From the NCBI RefSeq assembly GCF_020523965.1, contig NZ_JAJAPX010000001.1, forward strand, positions 744,001-808,000: a stretch of DNA of 64,000 bases, given 5' to 3'. The position numbers and the translations under genes are program-made. The notes below the pieces were generated by a model. The model was not told the origin of the DNA and did not search any database. It worked only from the letters and a program-made list of their open reading frames with translations. Shown in pieces: positions 1-7,934 of this stretch. Within the stretch, counting starts at the first letter, position 1. Every line of letters starts with the position of its first letter. The DNA is from Neotamlana sargassicola. GTDB lineage: Bacteria > Bacteroidota > Bacteroidia > Flavobacteriales > Flavobacteriaceae.

Positions 1-50
1 TTAAAAAACACCTCGATTTTACATTAATTGGAAAGGCAGAAGAGGTATAA
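1..50 (+). CDS. C-terminal end of an upstream gene, partial
   Basis: An open frame enters from the left edge and ends at a TAA at 48-50. The visible tail reads KKHLDFTLIGKAEEV. This is too short to assign. It is followed after about 30 bases by a strong terminator, which fits the end of a real transcript. Because a nitrate/nitrite transporter follows, it could belong to a nitrate assimilation cluster, but that is only inference. Confidence 0.5.
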   Translation, partial: KKHLDFTLIGKAEEV

Positions 51-82
51 AATTTTTAACCTTTAAAAGAAATAAAGGGCTT

Positions 83-120
83 AAGCATTCTAATTTGTAC
101 AAATTAGAATGCTTTTTTTT
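83..120 (+). terminator. Rho-independent terminator
   Basis: A perfect inverted repeat (AAGCATTCTAATTTG, TA, then its complement) spans 83-114 and runs straight into a T tract ending at 120. It sits 33 bases after the stop of the upstream partial gene and would end that transcript before the transporter control region. Confidence 0.9.
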
Positions 121-233
121 CGCTTTTATCTAATAAGTAATATTTTAAATTCGTTACAAAACTTTAGTATTCTTCTTAATTAATTAACTCTTTTTGTATA
201 AATATACTTAATCTAAGTACGTATTATTTTATT

Positions 234-247
234 AATACTTAAGTATT
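234..247. promoter_or_regulatory. Palindrome AATACTTAAGTATT, candidate operator
   Basis: This is a perfect 14-bp palindrome in the AT-rich leader of the nitrate transporter gene. The half-site AAGTATT recurs at 380-386 and 391-397, and AATACTT at 398-404, so the leader holds a cluster of related half-sites. The binding protein is unknown. AT-rich palindromes also arise by chance, so confidence is moderate. Confidence 0.4.
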
Positions 248-348
248 TAGTTGATATAAATGAGTCAAATTTTATATTGTTTAATTTTAAATCACTAAAA
301 TTAAGGTATTTGTAAAAAACACAAATATGTAAAAAAGCAGTTTTTAAA

Positions 349-362
349 ATGATAAAAATCAT
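349..362. promoter_or_regulatory. Crp/Fnr-like box ATGAT-AAAA-ATCAT
   Basis: The palindrome ATGAT-N4-ATCAT differs from the Fnr consensus TTGAT-N4-ATCAA only in the outermost base of each half. It lies directly before a -7 box and 69 bases upstream of a nitrate/nitrite transporter, a typical target of Crp/Fnr family regulators that respond to low oxygen or nitrogen oxides. Its closeness to the -7 box would suit repression or activation of another start site; the sequence does not settle which. Confidence 0.5.
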
Positions 363-363
363 G

Positions 364-371
364 TATGTTTG
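364..371 (+). promoter_or_regulatory. -7 promoter box TATGTTTG
   Basis: This is an exact match to the Bacteroidota -7 consensus TAnnTTTG, 60 bases before the transporter start codon. No clear TTG -33 element is seen about 20 bases upstream, where the Crp/Fnr-like box lies instead, so the promoter may depend on an activator. Confidence 0.5.
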
Positions 372-377
372 TAATAT

Positions 378-406
378 ATAAGTATTTTATAAGTATTAAT
401 ACTTAT
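378..406. promoter_or_regulatory. Direct repeat and 18-bp palindrome, candidate operator
   Basis: ATAAGTATT occurs twice in direct repeat (378-386 and 389-397). The second copy forms the left arm of the perfect palindrome ATAAGTATTAATACTTAT at 389-406. It lies just downstream of the -7 box, where a bound repressor would block transcription of the nitrate transporter. It shares its half-site with the palindrome at 234-247. Confidence 0.4.
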
Positions 407-431
407 TTTTTAATCTTAATCGCAGACAATT

Positions 432-1787
432 ATGAGTAATATAAGTACAAGTAAAGCTACAAAAATTACACTTACAGATTTTAAAACCGTACAAATGCGT
501 ACATTTCATTTAAGTTGGATTGCATTTTTTTTATGTTTCTTCGGTTGGTTTTCGCACGCACCATTAATGAAATCTACTATTGCACCAGATTTAGCACTTA
601 CTAAAGCACAAACAACCTTAGCTTTTATTGCTTCTGTAGGCGTTACCATTTTTGCACGTTTACTTATTGGTTCATTATGCGATAAAATTGGTCCTAGAAA
701 GAGTTATGTTTATTTACTCATTTTTGGAGCTATTGCTGTGGCTAGTTCATCCTTTGCTTATTCTTGGGAAACCTATTTATTGTCAAGATTAGCCATTGGA
801 GTAATTGGTGCATCGTTTGTAATTACGCAGTATCACACTTCGGTAATGTTTGCACCTAATGTTATTGGTATTGCAAATGCTACAACTGCTGGTTGGGGTA
901 ATTTAGGCGGTGGTGTAACAAATGCTGTTATGCCTTTAATTGCTTCTGGAGTTTTGGCTTTAGGACTAGCCGAAGCTAATGCACATTGGCGTATTGCTAT
1001 GTTTGTTCCAGCAATAATTATGTTAGTTGTAGCTTTTTTGTATTGGAAATATACTACAGATTGCCCAAAAGGTAATTATGTTGATTTGCCAGAAGAAAGA
1101 CCTCAAGTTAAAAAAGGTGAAAAAGGATTGTTTTTAACAGCCGCTTCAGATAAGCGTGTATGGATATTATTTTTAATGTATGCAGGTTGTTTTGGTATGG
1201 AATTGTTTGTTACCGGTAAGGCTTCAACATATTATCAAGAAAAGTTTGGTTTAAGTCAAGAATCGGCTGGTTTTATTGTGTTATTTTTTGGGGCAATGAA
1301 TTTGTTTGCGCGTTCTACAGGTGGATGGATTGCCGATAAATTCGGAAAGAACTCTGGACTTAATGGTCGTGTTAAAATATTAGTTTACGTGGTTATTGCC
1401 GAAGGTATTGCATTATTGTTATTTTCTCAAATGAATGTTTTAGGATTTGCAGTTGCAAGTATGGTATTTTTCTCGCTATTTGTGCAAATGGCAGAAGGTG
1501 CCACATATTCGGTAGTACCATTTATTAACAGAAAAGCTCTAGGAGCCGTTTCTGGTATTGTTGGTGCAGGTGGTAATGTTGGTGCAGTGCTTTATGCACA
1601 GTATTTATTAAGAAGTGGTTCTAGTTTACAAGAAGCATTTTTTGCCTTCGGATTTATTGTAGCTGCAGTTGGATTTCTTGGATTGCTAGTTAAGTTTTCT
1701 CCTAAAGAAGAGCAGGCAGCAAAAGATGAACAAAAAAGAATAGAAGATTTACAAAAAGCGGTAGATAACTCGGCTGTTACTGCCTAA
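432..1787 (+). CDS. Nitrate/nitrite transporter, MFS NNP family (NarK/NrtP type)
   Basis: A 451-residue inner-membrane carrier with about 12 predicted membrane segments. It moves nitrate and/or nitrite, most likely for assimilation or respiration. Both nitrate signature regions of the NNP family are visible: GWGNLGGG at about 154-161 and GAGGNVGA at about 378-385. The MFS loop motif GSLCDKIGPRK follows membrane segment 2. Length fits the single-domain family. The C-terminus is a charged cytoplasmic tail. Its long leader holds a Crp/Fnr-like box and AT-rich palindromes, so it is probably regulated by nitrogen oxides or oxygen. A hairpin terminator follows, so it is transcribed alone. Direction of transport (nitrate in, or nitrite out) cannot be told from sequence. 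Confidence 0.88.
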   Translation: MSNISTSKATKITLTDFKTVQMRTFHLSWIAFFLCFFGWFSHAPLMKSTIAPDLALTKAQTTLAFIASVGVTIFARLLIGSLCDKIGPRKSYVYLLIFGAIAVASSSFAYSWETYLLSRLAIGVIGASFVITQYHTSVMFAPNVIGIANATTAGWGNLGGGVTNAVMPLIASGVLALGLAEANAHWRIAMFVPAIIMLVVAFLYWKYTTDCPKGNYVDLPEERPQVKKGEKGLFLTAASDKRVWILFLMYAGCFGMELFVTGKASTYYQEKFGLSQESAGFIVLFFGAMNLFARSTGGWIADKFGKNSGLNGRVKILVYVVIAEGIALLLFSQMNVLGFAVASMVFFSLFVQMAEGATYSVVPFINRKALGAVSGIVGAGGNVGAVLYAQYLLRSGSSLQEAFFAFGFIVAAVGFLGLLVKFSPKEEQAAKDEQKRIEDLQKAVDNSAVTA

Positions 1788-1814
1788 AAATTTGGTAAAT
1801 ATTGTTAAATAAGA

Positions 1815-1849
1815 AATCCTGAAAAGTTGAGCTTTTCAGGATTTTTTTT
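1815..1849 (+). terminator. Rho-independent terminator
   Basis: The arms AATCCTGAAAAG (1815-1826) and CTTTTCAGGATT (1832-1843) surround a 5-base loop and are followed by T8. It lies 28 bases after the transporter stop and separates it from the convergent gene on the other strand. Confidence 0.92.
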
Positions 1850-1874
1850 GATTGGTATTCAGGTTTTTATAAAT

Positions 1875-2423
1875 TTAGTAATCGGTTACCGAGCTCCAGT
1901 TTTCACCAGATTTTATGCGGTATAATTGCATTTCGGAAATGCCAAATTGTTTGGCAATCATTTTTAAACGTGTTCTGCGGTTAGGATCGTTTATTTTTCG
2001 TTTTATTAACCTAACTTTACTTTCGGTAAGTTTCGCATAAGTACGTTTTCTAGGTTTATTTTTATATTCTGGATTACTAAATTGATGAATTTCTTTTTCG
2101 CGTTTAGTAGCCCATTTTAAGTTTTCAACGCGGTTATCATTTTTATCGTAGTTTAAATGAATTACGTAAACGCCGTCATTTTGCTCTAAAAAGTGTTGTG
2201 CAACAAGTTTGTGAATGTATCGGCTGGTTGATTTTCCATTTACCTTTTGTTTTACTGGTAAATTTCGGTAACCATTTATATAAGATTCCTTTACTAAAAA
2301 TTCTTTTTCGCCTTTACAGTTAATAACTCTTCCGTAGTTTGAAATTTTAAATTTTTCGTTTTCGGCAATACCTTCATCAAATTTAATTTCTTTCCATTCT
2401 TCTTTCCAATAATCTCTTATCAT
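1875..2423 (-). CDS. NUMOD4/HNH-like protein with C-terminal helix-turn-helix
   Basis: A 182-residue protein. Residues about 8-40 match the NUMOD4 motif found beside homing-endonuclease domains (WKEI, then FKISNYGRVIN). Residues about 69-106 match an HNH_3-like fold: H71 in YIHKLVA, H89, and NRVENLKW at 97-104. Residues about 125-175 look like a basic helix-turn-helix (KMIAKQFGISEMQLYRIKSG). The usual VNHIDG core reads VIHLNY, so the Asn and Asp expected near the active site are lost and nuclease activity is doubtful. It is a single gene with no flanking repeats. It could be a retired homing endonuclease kept as a DNA-binding protein; that is inference. Confidence 0.7.
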   Translation of the reverse strand: MIRDYWKEEWKEIKFDEGIAENEKFKISNYGRVINCKGEKEFLVKESYINGYRNLPVKQKVNGKSTSRYIHKLVAQHFLEQNDGVYVIHLNYDKNDNRVENLKWATKREKEIHQFSNPEYKNKPRKRTYAKLTESKVRLIKRKINDPNRRTRLKMIAKQFGISEMQLYRIKSGENWSSVTDY

Positions 2424-2744
2424 AGGTTTTCATTTTAAATTGTAAAAAATAGCAAGAATCTAATTTACGTAAAATAAGAAGAAGCATAAAATGTTTCTCT
2501 TAAAAACCGTTGGTTTAGAGTTATTTGAAAGAATTAAAATACATCTAATATTATATTTTTCTTAATTATTTTAAGTTTTTACGAATGTGTATTTTGAAAA
2601 GTGTTTTATGGTTTATTATAACCTTATCATGACTAATCAATTTTTTGAAGTGAAAATAATACGTTTAATTGGATGTAATAAATTTTATTTCAAGCTAAAA
2701 ATTTTAGTAATTATAAACGGGTATTAAGTATATGCTAAGGAAAA
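2424..2744. other. AT-rich intergenic region without a recognised gene
   Basis: About 320 bases lie between the starting end of the HNH-like gene and the terminator of the next minus-strand gene. Only one short frame (2491-2565, about 24 codons) opens here, and nothing supports it. It presumably carries the promoter of the minus-strand HNH-like gene, but no clear TAnnTTTG box was found. Confidence 0.6.
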
Positions 2745-2779
2745 AAAAGAGAGACTTCTTATTAAAAAGTCTCTCTTTT
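2745..2779 (-). terminator. Rho-independent terminator, usable from the minus strand
   Basis: The arms AAAAGAGAGACTT (2745-2757) and AAGTCTCTCTTTT (2767-2779) flank a 9-base loop. Read on the minus strand, the stem is followed by a U tract made from A2741-2748. It lies just after the stop of the minus-strand lipoprotein gene. Confidence 0.88.
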
Positions 2780-2800
2780 AAAATTTTATATGGATTTGTA

Positions 2801-3640
2801 TTACATGTTAAATTGTTCGGTAGTTAAACCGTTATTAAATTTAATGTTGCTCCAGTTTACAAGTATCCAAGGGTCTTGAGAAACAGCTGCATCCCAAGTC
2901 GATTTTTTATACTTGCGCGTTGTTGGTATTAATAGATCATTAATTTTTTCGTATTCTAAAGTCATTAAAAACGGTGTTTCCATAACACCAAAATCGGCAA
3001 CAGTAAATAAAAACTGATCTACTAATTGGGTTTTTTTATTAATGTAAAGCTGGTATATATCGGTTGGTTTATCATTTTTAGTTTCAAACGATACTTTTAC
3101 AATATCGTAATTAGTATCGTTTATAACAGTATCGCCTAAATGCTCGTAAATTAAACCTGGATCCAGTAATTTTTGAAACATAGCAAACCAGTAAAAGTTT
3201 GTAGGTCTATTAAAAGCAACACGTTTTAAGGCTTTTTCGTCGTTAATTGGGGTAGCTTCATGTTTTAACCAATAGTTTTTTCCGTTGTAACCTTGTTCTA
3301 AAATACCTTTTAAATCGGGTAAAGTTCTTTCATGTTGTTCATATTTTCCATAAGAAAGTTCGCCATTAAATATGTATTTTTCTGTTGATACATCTTTTTT
3401 ACCATCCGGTGTTTGGTATGTATAGGTATAAACAACATCTTTTTTTGCACGAAGCTTGTCGTAATTTCCAACAGTTTGTACTAGGTTATAAACCAATTCA
3501 TGGCCTTTATTTTTAAAGGTTTGTTTTGGTGTTTCTGTGGCTGGTTTAATTTCCGATTTTTCTGTCTTAGTTTTGTTATTGCAAGATATGGCAAGTAAAC
3601 TTGATAGCATTATAGCCGAAAAGTATTTTTTTGAAATCAT
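2801..3640 (-). CDS. DUF6503-like lipoprotein
   Basis: A 279-residue predicted lipoprotein. The lipobox LAISC places the lipidated cysteine at C20, and the residues after it (NNKT) are not acidic, so it may stay on the periplasmic side. The mature part is soluble, rich in beta strand, with features such as YTYTYQTPDGKK and PTNFYWFAMFQKLLDPG. This resembles the outer-membrane lipoprotein-like families of Bacteroidota now grouped as DUF6503; the family name is recalled from general pattern, not searched. Function is unknown. It is monocistronic with its own terminator and shares a 107-bp divergent promoter region with the ybjQ-like gene. Confidence 0.7.
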   Translation of the reverse strand: MISKKYFSAIMLSSLLAISCNNKTKTEKSEIKPATETPKQTFKNKGHELVYNLVQTVGNYDKLRAKKDVVYTYTYQTPDGKKDVSTEKYIFNGELSYGKYEQHERTLPDLKGILEQGYNGKNYWLKHEATPINDEKALKRVAFNRPTNFYWFAMFQKLLDPGLIYEHLGDTVINDTNYDIVKVSFETKNDKPTDIYQLYINKKTQLVDQFLFTVADFGVMETPFLMTLEYEKINDLLIPTTRKYKKSTWDAAVSQDPWILVNWSNIKFNNGLTTEQFNM

Positions 3641-3747
3641 AACTGTTATTTTTTGGATAAAAATATAACTAAATAAACGGTTAGCTATGTTTTATATGTA
3701 ACTTTAACAATCTTTTAAATACTAACAAGTAAATATATTAGATAAAC

Positions 3748-4041
3748 ATGATTTTAACGACAACACCCAATATTGAAGGCCATAAAATTGTAGATTATTT
3801 AGGAATTGTTTCTGGCATTTCTAGCAATATAAAAACCGCGTTTTCATTTAAAACTGAGAAGAATTTAAATTTATTTTCTGAGGCTATAGATAAAGCTAAA
3901 GAAGAAGCATTTCAAAAATTAAAATCAAATGCGATGAACTTGCAAGCAAATGCGGTTGTTGGTATAACTGTAGATGTGGAAACTGAATCTGGCGCATATT
4001 TTTTTATTTCGGTTACAGGTACTGCTGTAAAAGTGGAATAA
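3748..4041 (+). CDS. YbjQ/UPF0145 family protein
   Basis: A 97-residue soluble protein of the small YbjQ family (heavy-metal-binding-like fold, often a pentamer). Typical features are the N-terminal TTTPNIEGHKIVDYLGIVSG and the core LQANAVVGITVDVE at about residues 66-80, followed by a strand with an aromatic cluster (YFFISVTGTAV). The family has no established biochemical role. Length agrees with family members of about 100 residues. It sits between a divergent lipoprotein gene and a head-GIN protein with a 98-base gap, so co-transcription with the latter is possible. Confidence 0.8.
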   Translation: MILTTTPNIEGHKIVDYLGIVSGISSNIKTAFSFKTEKNLNLFSEAIDKAKEEAFQKLKSNAMNLQANAVVGITVDVETESGAYFFISVTGTAVKVE

Positions 4042-4139
4042 ATTATAATGTTTTGCTAAAGTTTTTAGGTAATGGAACAATTATTGATTCCTTTACGTAA
4101 ATTATAAAAAAGTAGAATTTAAAATTTTTAAAATTTAAA

Positions 4140-4814
4140 ATGAAAACCTTAGTTAAAACGCTTGTATTATTTATTACTGTAAACTTATTTTCCCAAAATG
4201 TTATTGAAAAAACAGTTGGAGAATTTAAAGAACTTAAAGTTTACGATTTAATTAATGTGGAGCTTATTCAAGCAAACGAAGACAAAGTTGAAATTACTGG
4301 CGATAATAAAGATGACGTTGTAATTGTTAACAAAAACGGCACTTTAAAAATAAAAATGAAGTTAGGCGAATCCTTTGAAGGAAACCAAACGAAGGTAAAA
4401 TTATACTACACCAAAGTTGATATTATTGATGTAAATGAAGGTGCAACAGTAACTTCAAACGATATAATAAAACAGTTCGAAATAGATTTAAAAGCCCAAG
4501 AAGGTGGTATAATTAAAGTACCTGTAGATGTGTCTTTTACTAATGTTAAAGCGGTAACCGGAGGTGTAGTTGAAGTGTTAGGAACTTCTAAAAGTCAAGA
4601 TATTTCTTTATTAACAGGTGGCGAATATCATGGTAAAGAATTAAATTCCGAAAAAGCTAAAGTATCCATTAACGCTGCTGGTTCGGCATATGTAAAAGCC
4701 TCAAAAACAGTAGATGCTAAAGTAAGAGCTGGAGGCGAAATATTTATTTATGGTAAGCCAGAAACAGTTAACGAAAGCAAAATTTTTGGTGGTAGCATAA
4801 AGCGTATAGATTAA
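4140..4814 (+). CDS. Secreted head-GIN domain protein (DUF2807)
   Basis: A 224-residue protein with an N-terminal signal peptide ending near FSQ at residue 19. The rest is a repeating beta-strand pattern of short acidic and glycine-rich stretches (VYDLINVELIQ, then VDIIDVNEGATV, and AGGEIFIYGKP at the end). This is the beta-helix-like head-GIN (DUF2807) domain, common in Bacteroidota exported proteins of unknown role. It likely acts in the periplasm or on the surface. A hairpin follows its stop, and the regulator gene of the glucan locus begins 85 bases later. No link between the two is evident. Confidence 0.78.
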   Translation: MKTLVKTLVLFITVNLFSQNVIEKTVGEFKELKVYDLINVELIQANEDKVEITGDNKDDVVIVNKNGTLKIKMKLGESFEGNQTKVKLYYTKVDIIDVNEGATVTSNDIIKQFEIDLKAQEGGIIKVPVDVSFTNVKAVTGGVVEVLGTSKSQDISLLTGGEYHGKELNSEKAKVSINAAGSAYVKASKTVDAKVRAGGEIFIYGKPETVNESKIFGGSIKRID

Positions 4815-4818
4815 ATTT

Positions 4819-4864
4819 TAAGCTTTACAACACCTATACATACGTGCTTGTAAAGCTTATTTTT
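4819..4864 (+). terminator. Hairpin terminator with large loop
   Basis: The arms TAAGCTTTACAA (4819-4830) and TTGTAAAGCTTA (4848-4859) pair perfectly around a 17-base loop and are followed by TTTTT. The loop contains one copy of CTATACA (4834-4840), a motif that recurs before the regulator and before susC, so the stem may serve both termination and regulation. Confidence 0.7.
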
Positions 4865-4874
4865 AGTAATTTAG

Positions 4875-4884
4875 CTATACAACA
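4875..4884. promoter_or_regulatory. Candidate operator CTATACAACA before the regulator gene
   Basis: CTATACAACA lies 15 bases upstream of the regulator start codon and occurs again, identical, at 7732-7741 in front of susC. A second copy of its core, ACCTATACA, is at 4832-4840, 41 bases upstream, and the same 9-mer is found at 7730-7738. Shared motifs between a regulator leader and the leader of its likely target suggest autoregulation. Confidence 0.4.
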
Positions 4885-4899
4885 AACTAAATTTTACCG

Positions 4900-7707
4900 T
4901 TGAAGCTAACTAAATTTTTAAGTTTTGTAGCTGTAATGTATTCTTTTTTTATAGTTACAGCTCAGGAACGCCCGCCTATTCAAATTTTTACACCTTCTCA
5001 ATATGGTGCAGAAAATCAAAACTGGTCTATTTCTCAAGACCAAAATAAATCTATTTTTATTGCTAATAATAAAGGCTTATTAGAATTTAATGGTGCTAAA
5101 TGGCGTGTTTATAATTCTCCAAACAAAACTATTATCCGGTCGGTAGCTGTTATTAATAATATTATTTATTCAGGTAGTTTTAGAGAGTTTGGTTTTTGGG
5201 AACGCGATAATTACGGAAATTTAAATTACACCTCATTATCTCAACAATTAAACATTCCTTTTTTAGAAGATGAAGAGTTATGGAATATTATTGGGATAGA
5301 CGATTATGTTCTGTTTCAATCGCTTAACAGAATTTATATTTACAATACTAAAAATAATAACTATTCTATAATCAATTCTAAGGAAACTATTTATCGTTTA
5401 TTTAAGGTCGACGATTCTATTTATTTTCAAAAGTTAACTAACGGTTTATTCGAAATAGCAAACGGTGAAGCACGTTTAGTTTCAGACCATAACGTTATCA
5501 AGAAAAATTTACTCGTTAATGTTTTTAAAAAAAATAATAAATTGTTTTTTTTAACCGAGGATAACGGTTTTTACTATTTAGAAAATAATGAAATAGTATC
5601 ATGGCAAATTTCCGCAAGTAGTTCCTTAGAAAAATTACGCATTTATAGTAGTAAAAAACTAGAAGACGGAAGTTTTGTTCTAGGAAGTATTTCCGATGGT
5701 ATTTTACTCTTATCACCTACTGGAGAAATTCTTCATAAAATTAATCAGAAATCTGGTTTAAGTAATAATACGGTTTTATCGGTTTTTGAAGATGTAGAAA
5801 ATAACATTTGGTTAGGTTTAGAAAATGGTATTAACTGTGTTAATATTAAATCGCCATTTAGTATTTATAACGACACCGAAGGACATATTGGTGCTGTTAA
5901 TGCTTCAGTTTTACATGAAAATTATTTATACATTGGTACTAACCAAGGGTTGTTTTATAAACGATATAAAAGTAACGAAAATTTTAAGTTTATAAACGGA
6001 ACACAAGGTGCTGTTTGGTGTTTAAATGTAATAGATAACCAGTTATTTTGTGGTCATAATTCAGGTACATTTTTGGTTAGTAATAATCAGGCTAGTTTAA
6101 TTTCTAGTGTACAAGGTACTTGGGATATAAAAAAGCTTAACGATAGTATATTAATTCAAGGTAATTATACGGGGTTATATCTTTTAGAAAAAGGTAAAAA
6201 TACTTGGAAACTTCGCAATAAAATTGAAGACTTTAATATTTCTAGTCGTTATTTCGAAGTACTAAATGGTAAACAAGTTTTTGTAAGCCATGAATATAAA
6301 GGTGTGTTTAATATTACACTTAATAACACATTTACCAAAGCAGTTAAAATTTCACAAGAAGCTATTGAAACGGGATTAAAAACCAGTTTAATCAAGTACA
6401 AAAACAACATTTATTATTCACAAATTAGTGGCGTTTATAAGTATAATAAATCCAATAAATCTTTTAAGCGTGATTCTATTTTTAGCCAACTTTTTAATAA
6501 AAATGAATATATTTCTGGTAAACTTATAGTTGACAAACGAACCAATAAACTTTGGGCAACTTCCTTGTCGGGTTTAAGTTATCTCTCGAGTAGTAAACTT
6601 AGTGATACTCCAAAAATTAATCATATAGCCATACCAAGTCATTCTCGAAACGACGTTACTGGTTACGAAAATATTACACATTTAGAAGAAAATAAATTCC
6701 TTTATGGAAATTCAACAGGCTACATAATTTTTAATTTAGAACAGGTAAAGCAAAAGCCATTTAAAGTTTATTTAAATCAAGTAGTTAATAGTGCGTTTAA
6801 AAATAGAAACGATTCATTAATTTTTGTAAATACCAATAAAGCTCAAAAATTTAAATACGCAAATAATAATATTAGGTTTACTTTTAGTGTTCCAGAGTAT
6901 CAAAAATATGCCTTTGCGGAGTATCAATATCAATTAGAAGGCATGCGAAATATGTGGAGCAATTGGACTAAAAAACCGGAAGAGTTTTTTGAAAATTTGC
7001 CTCACGGAAATTACACTTTTAAGGTCCGTGCAAAAATTGATGGTACACTATCTACAAACACCGAAAGCTATAGTTTTTCTATACTACGACCTTGGTATAT
7101 TTCTAATACCATGATTGTTTGTTATGGCGTAATGGTGCTGTTATTTTCTTGGTTTATGCATAACCAGTATAAGCGAAGTTTTAAAAAACAACAGAAAAAA
7201 TTAATTATTAAAAAACAACGTGAACTAGAATTAAAGGAACTTGAAAATAAAGAACAGTTAACCCGTTTTAAAAACGATAAACTGCAGCAAGATATAGAAA
7301 ATAAGAACAGAGAACTTGGTATTTCTACTATGAACTTAATTAAGAAAAACGAGTTTTTAAATAATCTTAAAAAGGAACTACAAAATGTAAACGATGTTAA
7401 GTCTATAAAACGTGTAATTAATATTATTGATAAGAATATTAATAATACAGACGATTGGCATGTGTTTGAAGAAGCTTTTAATAACGCCGATAAAGATTTC
7501 CTTAAAAAAATAAAACAACTGCATCCAGAACTCACCTCGAACGATTTACGTTTATGCGCCTATTTACGTTTAAATTTGGCTTCAAAAGAAATTGCACCAT
7601 TACTTAATATCTCTCCTCGAAGTGTTGAAGTTAAACGTTACCGATTGCGAAAAAAGATGAATTTAAAGCATGAAGCTAGTTTAACCGATTATATTTTAAG
7701 TGTATAG
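4900..7707 (+). CDS. Membrane-tethered propeller/Y_Y_Y sensor with LuxR-type DNA-binding domain
   Basis: A 935-residue one-protein sensor-regulator. The TTG at 4900 is chosen because it gives a complete signal peptide (MKLTKFLSFVAVMYSFFIVTAQ); the first ATG would cut off its positive end. Residues about 25-640 hold beta-propeller repeats such as NIWLGLENGIN. Residues about 655-727 hold a Y_Y_Y domain ending in LPHGNYTFKVRAK. A single membrane segment lies at about 735-755, a coiled coil at about 757-850, and a LuxR/GerE-type helix-turn-helix at about 875-933 (ASKEIAPLLNISPRSVEVKRYRLRKK). There is no kinase or receiver domain, unlike hybrid two-component systems. It stands directly upstream of susC, so it probably senses glucan fragments in the periplasm and controls the locus. 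Confidence 0.85.
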   Translation: MKLTKFLSFVAVMYSFFIVTAQERPPIQIFTPSQYGAENQNWSISQDQNKSIFIANNKGLLEFNGAKWRVYNSPNKTIIRSVAVINNIIYSGSFREFGFWERDNYGNLNYTSLSQQLNIPFLEDEELWNIIGIDDYVLFQSLNRIYIYNTKNNNYSIINSKETIYRLFKVDDSIYFQKLTNGLFEIANGEARLVSDHNVIKKNLLVNVFKKNNKLFFLTEDNGFYYLENNEIVSWQISASSSLEKLRIYSSKKLEDGSFVLGSISDGILLLSPTGEILHKINQKSGLSNNTVLSVFEDVENNIWLGLENGINCVNIKSPFSIYNDTEGHIGAVNASVLHENYLYIGTNQGLFYKRYKSNENFKFINGTQGAVWCLNVIDNQLFCGHNSGTFLVSNNQASLISSVQGTWDIKKLNDSILIQGNYTGLYLLEKGKNTWKLRNKIEDFNISSRYFEVLNGKQVFVSHEYKGVFNITLNNTFTKAVKISQEAIETGLKTSLIKYKNNIYYSQISGVYKYNKSNKSFKRDSIFSQLFNKNEYISGKLIVDKRTNKLWATSLSGLSYLSSSKLSDTPKINHIAIPSHSRNDVTGYENITHLEENKFLYGNSTGYIIFNLEQVKQKPFKVYLNQVVNSAFKNRNDSLIFVNTNKAQKFKYANNNIRFTFSVPEYQKYAFAEYQYQLEGMRNMWSNWTKKPEEFFENLPHGNYTFKVRAKIDGTLSTNTESYSFSILRPWYISNTMIVCYGVMVLLFSWFMHNQYKRSFKKQQKKLIIKKQRELELKELENKEQLTRFKNDKLQQDIENKNRELGISTMNLIKKNEFLNNLKKELQNVNDVKSIKRVINIIDKNINNTDDWHVFEEAFNNADKDFLKKIKQLHPELTSNDLRLCAYLRLNLASKEIAPLLNISPRSVEVKRYRLRKKMNLKHEASLTDYILSV

Positions 7708-7741
7708 TTACTATACATTGTTAATTTCTACCTATACAACA
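7701..7741. promoter_or_regulatory. Inverted repeat and CTATACAACA motif before susC
   Basis: TGTATAG-TTA-CTATACA forms a 17-bp inverted repeat at 7701-7717, overlapping the stop codon of the regulator gene. CTATACA then recurs at 7732-7738, 21 bases (about two helical turns) after the copy at 7711-7717, as part of the 10-mer also found at 4875-4884. This spacing and symmetry suit a dimeric LuxR/GerE-type protein. It lies about 200 bases upstream of susC. No exact TAnnTTTG box was found between it and susC. Confidence 0.45.
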
Positions 7742-7934
7742 CCACAACAAGTGGCTTTTTTAAGCTTTTTGAAGGTTTCGTTAAATCCCTTTATTTAAAG
7801 CTAATAACAAGACTTAATTATGTAATTAATAATATTTTTATAGTTTTTTTACGATGTATGTTTTTTGTTGAGGTGTTTTTTAATAATACTTAAAATGTCT
7901 TTTGTAATTTTATTTCAAACTAAAACTAAATTTT

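Noticed and set aside
2491-2565. Short plus-strand frame of about 24 codons in the 2424-2744 gap
   Set aside because: Too short, no promoter or start context, no recognisable product.
7122-7535. Minus-strand open frame of 137 codons
   Set aside because: Opposite the coiled-coil and HTH end of the regulator; Ser/Phe-rich composition is that of a shadow frame.
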